A DNA stretch of 7,025 nucleotides, from NCBI GenBank assembly GCA_012841005.1, contig DUVO01000248.1:1-7025 (forward strand), written 5' to 3'. This stretch comes from Bacillota bacterium (GTDB lineage: Bacteria > Bacillota > DTU030). This document shows, in pieces, positions 1 to 4,765 of this stretch. Position 1 is the stretch's first letter. Every line of letters starts with the position of its first letter. The notes beneath the pieces were generated by a model. It was given only the letters and a program-made list of their open reading frames with translations, was not told the DNA's origin and made no database searches. Position numbers and translations under genes: made by a program.

Positions 1-233
1 CTTTGCTCAGGATATATTTCTTTCGCCTTTCCACTTAAAATAGCGTCGGCAAATTTTTCAAACACTTCATATCGTTCGATAGCAATCCCCCTTTTGGAAT
101 CTGCTAAAAGCAAAAGGATATCTCCAGTAGAAATATTGAACATTTCTCTGACTTCCTTTGGTATTACTATCTGCCCCTTAGAGCCAACCTTGACAGAACT
201 CATAAACTTTCTACTTCTATCCTTTGATCTCAT
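1..233 (-). CDS. AbrB/MazE/SpoVT-family DNA-binding protein (3' end outside window)
   Basis: The minus strand reads from an ATG at 233 without a stop to the window edge, giving 77 codons. The N-terminal part is a typical swapped-hairpin AbrB domain: residues 14-43 contain KVGSKGQIVIPKEVRE followed by the GD turn (residues 37-38). The KGQIVIPKEVR core is the family signature. The rest (RGIAIERYEVFEKFADAIL) is a short helical tail. Members of this family bind DNA as dimers, either as transition-state-type regulators or as antitoxins; in clostridia this type with a helical tail often sits next to ABC transporter genes, but no neighbour can be seen here. The start at 233 is supported by GAGGAG at 242-247 with an 8-nt spacer; a second Met at codon 11 has a poorer site. 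The sigma-A-type promoter and tandem repeats just upstream suggest autoregulation, which is inference. The family call is firm; the biological role is unknown. Confidence 0.9.
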   Translation of the reverse strand, partial: MRSKDRSRKFMSSVKVGSKGQIVIPKEVREMFNISTGDILLLLADSKRGIAIERYEVFEKFADAILSGKAKEIYPEQ

Positions 234-251
234 AAATGACACTCCTCAGCA

Positions 252-278
252 ATATAACTTGTATTACTTGTATAACTT
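252..278 (-). repeat. Three tandem 9-bp repeats over the AbrB-gene transcription start (possible operator)
   Basis: On the minus strand the three back-to-back units are AAGTTATAC (270-278), AAGTAATAC (261-269) and AAGTTATAT (252-260). They begin directly after the -10 box and cover the expected start site. AT-rich repeats at that position fit an operator for autorepression by the encoded AbrB-like protein. The repeats are seen directly; their role is inferred from position and from known autoregulation in the family. Confidence 0.6.
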
Positions 279-307
279 ATTATACCGAAATGTATTCTTT
301 TTGTAAA
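279..307 (-). promoter_or_regulatory. Sigma-A-type promoter of the AbrB-family gene
   Basis: On the minus strand, TTTACA (302-307; one mismatch to TTGACA) and a perfect TATAAT (279-284) are separated by exactly 17 nt. Transcription would start near 272, leaving a leader of about 40 nt before the ATG at 233. It is one of the cleanest housekeeping promoters in the window and appears not to need an activator. Confidence 0.8.
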
Positions 308-380
308 ATATAATGGTCTCTCATTACCGCATAAATTATGGATAATTACCATTGTGGTCAATATTTTTGTCTCGTAACCT

Positions 381-412
381 TACAAAAAACCCACTTTTAA
401 CAAAGTGGGTTT
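381..412 (-). terminator. Rho-independent terminator, leftward
   Basis: A perfect 11-bp stem (387-397 with 402-412) closes a 4-nt loop. Read on the minus strand, the 3' arm AAAGTGGGTTT runs into more T residues, giving TTTTTT and then G. On the plus strand no T-tract follows, so the direction is leftward. No intact leftward gene ends just upstream (to the right); only a decayed plus-strand fragment lies there. The terminator therefore looks orphaned by a rearrangement. Confidence 0.8.
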
Positions 413-438
413 AAAGAGATAGTTTTTACTTGTTTACT

Positions 439-663
439 TTGCATTCTGACGGCAGGGTACTTGACCAGGAAAGCAGTGAGTCGGAGCATGCCTTCAGCGG
501 CAAGGTCAGCGGCAACACCCTGAAAGGAAAATTCTACACGACCAATCCGATTACGGAATGGGAGTTTGAGGCAACCATGTCTGCAGGCGGATAAAGCTTT
601 GACGGCCTTGAGTATTACAGCGATACACCGTGGGCCGTGCACGGCGTAAAAACAGGTAATTAA
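439..663 (+). pseudogene. C-terminal remnant of a secreted/beta-rich protein, with in-frame stop
   Basis: The plus frame starting at 439 reads a protein-like stretch: FSGKVSGNTLKGKF, then EFEATMSAGG, a TAA at 592-594, then SFDGLEYYSDTPWAVHG and a final TAA at 661-663. The phrases 'SG.VSGNTL.G.F' and 'EF..TMSA.G.SFDG' on both sides of the stop read as one domain. From memory it resembles a small beta-strand domain found in bacterial exported proteins (pattern 'I.GTVSGNTLTGTW ... EFTMSADGKSF.G.W'). I judge it a broken gene, with the stop replacing what is usually Lys (AAA/AAG to TAA). There is no plausible start codon with a ribosome site, so the 5' part is gone; the left breakpoint is probably between the terminator at 412 and about 440. 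The next 117 bp (664-780) hold no reading frame or motif I recognise. Confidence 0.6.
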
Positions 664-780
664 AATTTACCAAAAGGAACCGATAGATCTATTACCGCCT
701 GTGATGCCGGCTTCACCGCCGCTTGAGCCTCCTGGAATTCGTATGCCTTTTACCTATATGAAACTGCGTTATACCGCTGA

Positions 781-1413
781 AGGGGAATCTTCTCCGACTA
801 CCGGACCGTGAAAGGGGGGATGCAATCATGGGCAGATGTTTTGGCAGAAAATTTCATAAAACTGGGCGGGGATTTTCAGCTGAATTCCTATGTGGAGAAA
901 ATAATAACAAAAAACGGAACTGCAGTTGGCGTCTTATGCAAAAATAAAATTTATAACGCAGATTATATTACATCTGCCGGGGATTACAAGAAAACTTTTC
1001 TGCAGCTTTTAGACGACAAAAGCCTTATTTCACAAGGGTTAAGGGATGATATAGAAAAAGCTGCCGTTTCAGAGGGTTTCTTCACGGTATATCTGGGGTT
1101 AAAAATGTCCAATGAGGAACTAAGCAATTATATGAAAGTTCCTCATGTGTTTCCTTTACACAATAAGACCGGTTACGATATTTACAACTCCGCAGACCCT
1201 GAGTTTTTCAGCAAGACGTCCGCTTCACTTTATTCGCCGTCAATGGTGAATCCCAAACATGCTCCCCAGGGCAAATCTTCATTGATGCTGCAGACTTTAG
1301 TGCCGAATCAATGGATGAATAACTGGGGCGGCGGGGACAGGGATATATACAGGCAATTGAAGGAAAAAGCAATGGACGCCATGATAGAGGACGCATCCAG
1401 GCTTATTCCCGAT
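781..1413 (+). pseudogene. Internal fragment of a phytoene-desaturase-like NAD(P)/FAD-dependent oxidoreductase
   Basis: The frame is open from just after a TGA at 778-780. It reads YRTVKGGMQSWADVLAENF, then KLGGDFQLNSYVEKI, YNADYITSAGDYKKTFLQLL and, at the end, DASRLIPD. The KGGMQ...L...LGG......V..I block and the later '.YI.SAGDY..T...LL' block are characteristic of the CrtI/phytoene desaturase and carotenoid-isomerase-like flavoprotein superfamily. Full-length members have about 490-530 residues; this piece covers about 210 from the middle. The N-terminal Rossmann GxGxxG that binds FAD and the C-terminal FAD-closing segment are absent, so it cannot work as a flavoenzyme. A GTG at 808 could technically start translation, but no ribosome site is seen. 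After codon 1411-1413 the frame stays open to 1560 only because it runs antisense through the neighbouring regulator; residues after 'LIPD' no longer resemble the family. Confidence 0.8.
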
Positions 1414-4276
1414 TGTGTAAATAATTTTGGGCTTCATCATAAATTTTGCGGTAGCGGATCCTCTGGGGGGCGGCCCAGAGCGCTTCAAAGCCGAAGAGAT
1501 ACTCTCCCTTATAAAGAGATAAAAGCCTTGATGCCAGTTCCTCCGTCTTCCGGGACTTGAATTCTTCGCATGTCCTTTCAAAAAGATCGATATCGTACTC
1601 AATTTCGTCCCGGCAGATAAAATAGCGGTTTTCCCGGTAAATGACTGATTCCCCGATTCCTGCGCATTCGAGGTCTTTTTTCAGGTGCGCCAGATTAACC
1701 GCGATCAGATTATTTATATTTTTGGAATCCGAATCCCACCAAAGGGCATTATATATTTGCTCTTTGGTGGCCCCCTGCTCACCTGCATCGAGTAAAAAAG
1801 CCAAAAGCTCCCGTTCCCGTTTTGTCCTGAATTTTAAAGGCTTTTGCCTGTCTTTGTCCTGATAAACGGCAAAAGCGCCCAGTGTCTCCATATACGCTTT
1901 CTTCCGGCTGTACCCGGCAAATTCCATCATCTGTCCGGTAAATTCCGGCTCTATTCCGTTGTCATACGCAAATGCAAGGACCGGATCGTAAGCCTTGCGC
2001 AGTCTGAAATATTCATAGAGTCCGTTGTCGGAGCAAAGCTTTAGATAACGCGCTGTGAGGCGGGCTGCATTTTCATAATCCTTTGTCGCTATTGCTGCCC
2101 TTGCCAGTATTCCGTAGGCCAGCGAGGGATGAAGGAGCAAACCAGCCTCTTCCCCTGCTTCTATGCACAGGCTCGCGCATTTGACCGCGCCCTGATAATC
2201 GGATATGGCGGAAAAATACCCCATAAGTCTGGCCAGGACAAGGTTTTTTAAATAAGCTCCCGCCTGGTCGAGGTTATCGAAAATTTCCTGCACGATCTCC
2301 TCCTTGGGAGCATCGGTGAAAATGAGGCTGTAGGTAAGCCGCTGCATTTTGGCCCAATGCAGCTGAAAATTGGTCTTCCGGTAAAGAGGCGCGTACTCGT
2401 CCGCCAAAGTAAAATACTTTACCGCAGTTTCAAAGGATGCGTTTTTGCCGTTCATTCTGTCAATAAAGTTGTTCTGATAATGGATTTCAGCCGCCAGCAG
2501 ATAGCCTGCCCACATTTCTTCATAGTTTCCCGTGTTTCTGAGCCGTTGAAGCTCCGCCGACAATACGGACAGCGAACGGGTTCTGTCACCCAGCATCTGG
2601 TAAGCTTTGGCGGCATAAATGCCGGTGCTGTGTATGCCCAGGTATTTAAGTTCATCCTCGGGAAGCCCAAGGGACTTTTCATAATAATAAACCGACTCCT
2701 TCATTCTGCCGGCAAAAAAGTGTATTGTGCTGAGATACCTCTCGAACCACCCCATTACTCTCAGATTGCCGACATTGGCGCAGGCCTCGATCATTTGCCG
2801 GGCCAGGGCATAGGCCTCATTAATCTGCGAATTCCAGCAAAGGTTGTACAGCTTTTCGATGACCACCGCATAAGCCAGTTCGGAGGCCGGGCTGTCAAGC
2901 TGTGCCATCAGTTCTTCAAGGAGCCTGTTTGACTCCTCAAAGGAGACAAAATTGCGCAAAACCCTGGCCTTGTGCAGCGCAGCCTCAAAATAGAGACCCT
3001 TATCGTCCCTGCTTAGTAATGGCACTGCTGCATCGAGGCATGCTTTGGCCTGGACGAAATTTCCCACAACGGACAGAAATACACCCTTGGCCACCAAAAT
3101 CTCCGGACTCTGCCGGGAAGCCCCGTTATCAAGTGCCTGGAACCATCTGTGGAGTTCGTTGTAATTACCGGCTTTGATGTAATCCCTGTAACAAGCCAGG
3201 ATGATCTTTTCCAGCAGTTCGCCGTCCTTCAAATCCATGGCGCAGCGGGCCGCCCTTTGATACTGCTTTCTATCCAAATAATACCGGGCCGCCTTCTGCT
3301 GCAGCAAAGGTTTAAGAGAATTGTCCCCCGCCTCCAGCAGGCTGCTGCGGAATAGCGCGTGGAAGCGGTAAAATCCGCCGCCGGCTTTGATCGTAAAAAT
3401 ATTTCTGGATACTAGGCTTTCCAAAATGAGCCTGGTATTTTTTTTGTTTAAGACATTGTCCAACATCAGCGGGTCCAGCTCGTCAAAGCCGGCGGATTTC
3501 TGAAGAAAATCCACCAGGTCAGCGGGCAGGTTGCCGATACACTCATGAAAAAGGTACGAGTATAAAGCCTCGTGGCCGTAGGAAGGAATGTCGTTGATGG
3601 ATATGCCGTTCTCCAGCAATACCTTGAAGGAGCGGACAGCAAGCGGCCACCCCTCCGTAGAATGGTAAATAGAAGAGTCGTCAAAGCCCAGAAGATCGGC
3701 GGTTTCTTCCCTGGTAAATGCCAGCTCCTTCTGAGTCAGCTCGGTAAGCTCGCCCCTTATCTGCAGCGGCAGCAGGTCTTTCCACGGGGCCATCCTGCTG
3801 CCGAGGCAGATCCTGGCGTTTTTGGGCGGATACCGGAACAGGCTGGCTATAAACTTTCTGACATCATCTTCTTCAATCGTATGCACGTCATCCAGGACCA
3901 GCACAAAGTCTGTGGGAATGTTTTCCATGCCGCAGATCAGCGCGCCCGCAAGCATGGATACAAAATTATCTTTTTCGAAGAAGGGCAGATATTCCGCTGA
4001 GGAAAAATCAAACTCCGGGAAAATCTGCTTTATTGCTTCACAAAGCAAGTTCACAAAGGTAAAAATATCGTCCTCCCCGTCGAGTGAAAACCAGACAGCA
4101 TTTGCTGCTCTAACTGCGATCTGCGACAAAAGGGTTGTCTTGCCGAAGCCCGCGCCGGCATGGATATAGGCGAGCTTATTTTTACTGTTAAGGACAGCTT
4201 CGATCAGATTCCCGCGGACCATCTCTCCCGCAGCGGCTTTCGGAACTGTTACCCTTACGCTTGGTACACTGAGCAT
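1403..4276 (-). CDS. Large ATP-binding transcriptional regulator: MalT-like STAND ATPase, TPR-like middle, OmpR/SARP-type winged helix, partial BTAD
   Basis: The product has 957 aa and is predicted to be cytoplasmic. An N-terminal P-loop ATPase is visible: Walker A AGAGFGKTT at residues 40-48 and Walker B FVLVLDD at 124-130. From about residue 330 to 800 the protein is helical and Ala/Leu/Tyr-rich with TPR-like pairs, as in MalT-type signal-sensing arms. Residues 812-887 (FRTKRERELLAFLL ... ATKEQIYNALW ... VNLAHLKKDLE ... YRENRYFI) form an OmpR/SARP-type winged helix rather than a LuxR HTH. Residues 896-957 (DLFERTCEEF ... LYKGEYLFGFEALWA ... YRKIYDEAQNYL) are the start of a bacterial transcriptional activator domain; a full one has about 145 residues. 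The protein stops at 'HNRE' where the sequence meets the oxidoreductase remnant, so the end is probably truncated, although short natural versions may exist. Start ATG 4276 is set by GGAGTGA (4283-4289) with 9 nt from GGAG. An ATG at 4280 is out of frame. It probably activates the divergent operon at 4482-6916; that target is inferred from position and promoter architecture. Confidence 0.9.
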   Translation of the reverse strand: MLSVPSVRVTVPKAAAGEMVRGNLIEAVLNSKNKLAYIHAGAGFGKTTLLSQIAVRAANAVWFSLDGEDDIFTFVNLLCEAIKQIFPEFDFSSAEYLPFFEKDNFVSMLAGALICGMENIPTDFVLVLDDVHTIEEDDVRKFIASLFRYPPKNARICLGSRMAPWKDLLPLQIRGELTELTQKELAFTREETADLLGFDDSSIYHSTEGWPLAVRSFKVLLENGISINDIPSYGHEALYSYLFHECIGNLPADLVDFLQKSAGFDELDPLMLDNVLNKKNTRLILESLVSRNIFTIKAGGGFYRFHALFRSSLLEAGDNSLKPLLQQKAARYYLDRKQYQRAARCAMDLKDGELLEKIILACYRDYIKAGNYNELHRWFQALDNGASRQSPEILVAKGVFLSVVGNFVQAKACLDAAVPLLSRDDKGLYFEAALHKARVLRNFVSFEESNRLLEELMAQLDSPASELAYAVVIEKLYNLCWNSQINEAYALARQMIEACANVGNLRVMGWFERYLSTIHFFAGRMKESVYYYEKSLGLPEDELKYLGIHSTGIYAAKAYQMLGDRTRSLSVLSAELQRLRNTGNYEEMWAGYLLAAEIHYQNNFIDRMNGKNASFETAVKYFTLADEYAPLYRKTNFQLHWAKMQRLTYSLIFTDAPKEEIVQEIFDNLDQAGAYLKNLVLARLMGYFSAISDYQGAVKCASLCIEAGEEAGLLLHPSLAYGILARAAIATKDYENAARLTARYLKLCSDNGLYEYFRLRKAYDPVLAFAYDNGIEPEFTGQMMEFAGYSRKKAYMETLGAFAVYQDKDRQKPLKFRTKRERELLAFLLDAGEQGATKEQIYNALWWDSDSKNINNLIAVNLAHLKKDLECAGIGESVIYRENRYFICRDEIEYDIDLFERTCEEFKSRKTEELASRLLSLYKGEYLFGFEALWAAPQRIRYRKIYDEAQNYLHNRE

Positions 4277-4311
4277 ACATAATCACTCCGTAAGTAATCT
4301 TACTGATTAGT

Positions 4312-4317
4312 ATTATA
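4312..4317 (-). promoter_or_regulatory. Probable -10 box of the large regulator gene
   Basis: A perfect TATAAT on the minus strand lies 36 nt upstream of the regulator's ATG. The expected -35 position (about 4335-4340) reads TCTTCT, which is poor, so the promoter would be weak or need help. A start near 4305 would give a leader of about 30 nt containing the ribosome site. Confidence 0.5.
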
Positions 4318-4379
4318 CAACGAAAATCGATATAAGAAGAGAAATATTTGTCATTTGATATCCGAAAAGACAATTTTAA

Positions 4380-4403
4380 TTTTGTTAACGGTTTTGTTAA
4401 TGG
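4380..4403 (+). repeat. 12-bp tandem direct repeat, candidate activator binding site
   Basis: TTTTGTTAACGG (4380-4391) is followed immediately by TTTTGTTAATGG (4392-4403), with 11 of 12 bases identical. The pair covers the -35 region of the rightward promoter, and the second copy ends 9 nt before its TATAAT. SARP-type regulators (OmpR-like winged helix plus BTAD) are known to bind heptamer direct repeats with about one helical turn periodicity over the -35 region, with the downstream copy about 8 nt from the -10. The adjacent gene encodes just such a DNA-binding domain. The repeat is seen; its binding partner is inferred. Confidence 0.7.
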
Positions 4404-4412
4404 CCGCTATTT

Positions 4413-4418
4413 TATAAT
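4413..4418 (+). promoter_or_regulatory. -10 box of the rightward small-protein/GLUG operon
   Basis: A perfect TATAAT sits in an AT-rich patch (TTTTATAATAACA). At 16-18 nt spacing the -35 position reads GGTTTT or similar, with no TTGACA-like hexamer, and the site is occupied by the 12-bp direct repeats. This fits an activator-dependent promoter. Transcription would start near 4425, just before the dyad at 4431-4456. Confidence 0.55.
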
Positions 4419-4430
4419 AACAATGGAGCT

Positions 4431-4456
4431 GGTTTCCAGAACCTAAGCTGGAAACC
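4431..4456. repeat. Perfect 9-bp inverted repeat (GGTTTCCAG / CTGGAAACC)
   Basis: The left arm is 4431-4439 and the right arm 4448-4456, with an 8-nt loop AACCTAAG. It falls within the first bases of the expected rightward transcript, about 8 nt before the ribosome site of the small gene. It could be a second operator or a 5' stem-loop that stabilises the mRNA or controls access to the ribosome site. There is no T-run on either side, so it is not a terminator. Confidence 0.65.
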
Positions 4457-4463
4457 GATTATG

Positions 4464-4472
4464 AAGGTGAGG
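4464..4472 (+). promoter_or_regulatory. Ribosome binding site that decides the start of the small Cys-rich gene
   Basis: AAGGTGAGG contains the AGGTGA core complementary to the 16S rRNA 3' end and lies 9 nt before the ATG at 4482. The upstream in-frame ATG at 4461 overlaps this site and has only a weak GGAAA (4450-4454) ahead of it, so 4482 is preferred. Confidence 0.6.
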
Positions 4473-4481
4473 CAAAACCGG

Positions 4482-4709
4482 ATGGAAGATAAAGGAGAGA
4501 TCCGATATGAAAACTGCGGCGTAGATGAGGAGATGTTCCCGTGTATGGGGAAATGCTGTTTTAAAGACGGCACTGCGTTTAAAGTTTCCTATGCAAAAAT
4601 TTGCCCCTACTGCCGGATATCCACCTCCCTGCCTTCCGGATCCAGCCTGAAGACCGCTACTATATTCGAATGCGGCAGGCTGGGCTACGGCACAAGGGTA
4701 ACGGAATAG
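4482..4709 (+). CDS. Small cysteine-rich hypothetical protein, possibly zinc-binding
   Basis: The product is 75 aa from ATG 4482 (82 aa if ATG 4461 is used). I do not recognise the family. It carries seven cysteines in a pattern compatible with a metal-binding knuckle: C..GVDEEMFPC, then CMGKCC, then CPYC about 15 residues later, and a final FEC. There is no signal peptide and no hydrophobic segment, so it is probably cytoplasmic. Codon choice looks like that of the flanking genes, and a good ribosome site supports translation. It is first in a rightward unit, with 56 nt before the start of the exported GLUG protein, and should share the promoter at 4413-4418. It may be a small regulator or redox/metal partner, but no role can be assigned. 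The alternative is that it is only a structured leader; the long frame and the CPYC motif argue for a gene. Confidence 0.5.
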   Translation: MEDKGEIRYENCGVDEEMFPCMGKCCFKDGTAFKVSYAKICPYCRISTSLPSGSSLKTATIFECGRLGYGTRVTE

Positions 4710-4750
4710 GGGGGGGTAAAGCAGAAGACAAAACATGTTTAATAAGAGAC

Positions 4751-4757
4751 AAGGAGG
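4751..4757 (+). promoter_or_regulatory. Strong ribosome binding site of the GLUG protein gene
   Basis: AAGGAGG, with an 8-nt spacer to ATG 4766, is a near-perfect Shine-Dalgarno sequence. It fixes the start there although the frame is open upstream as far as 4601; translation from 4766 gives an immediate signal peptide. Confidence 0.85.
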
Positions 4758-4765
4758 ACGGTCAG

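Noticed and set aside
94..306. Plus-strand 70-aa open frame
   Set aside because: It runs antisense to the clear AbrB-family gene, its promoter and its repeats; the product has no recognisable motif.
397..642. Minus-strand 81-aa open frame ending in the terminator stem
   Set aside because: The protein has no family-like features, and the opposite strand reads a recognisable domain remnant. The overlap with the terminator stem also argues against it.
664..780. Proline-rich plus-strand reading (MPASPPLEPPGIRMPF...) between the two remnants
   Set aside because: Short, no ribosome site, no family recognised, and it ends within the start of the oxidoreductase fragment; probably chance or debris.
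2357..2932. Plus-strand 191-aa open frame inside the regulator
   Set aside because: It is antisense to the well-supported 957-aa regulator, with no ribosome site or motif; the other plus-strand frames at 1641-4169 were rejected for the same reason.
4431..4456. Inverted repeat as a transcription terminator
   Set aside because: No T-tract follows on either strand, and it lies just downstream of a promoter rather than after a gene.
4601..4765. N-terminal extension of the GLUG protein from 4601
   Set aside because: The signal peptide and AAGGAGG site place the start at 4766. The extension overlaps the small Cys-rich gene in another frame and would bury the signal peptide.
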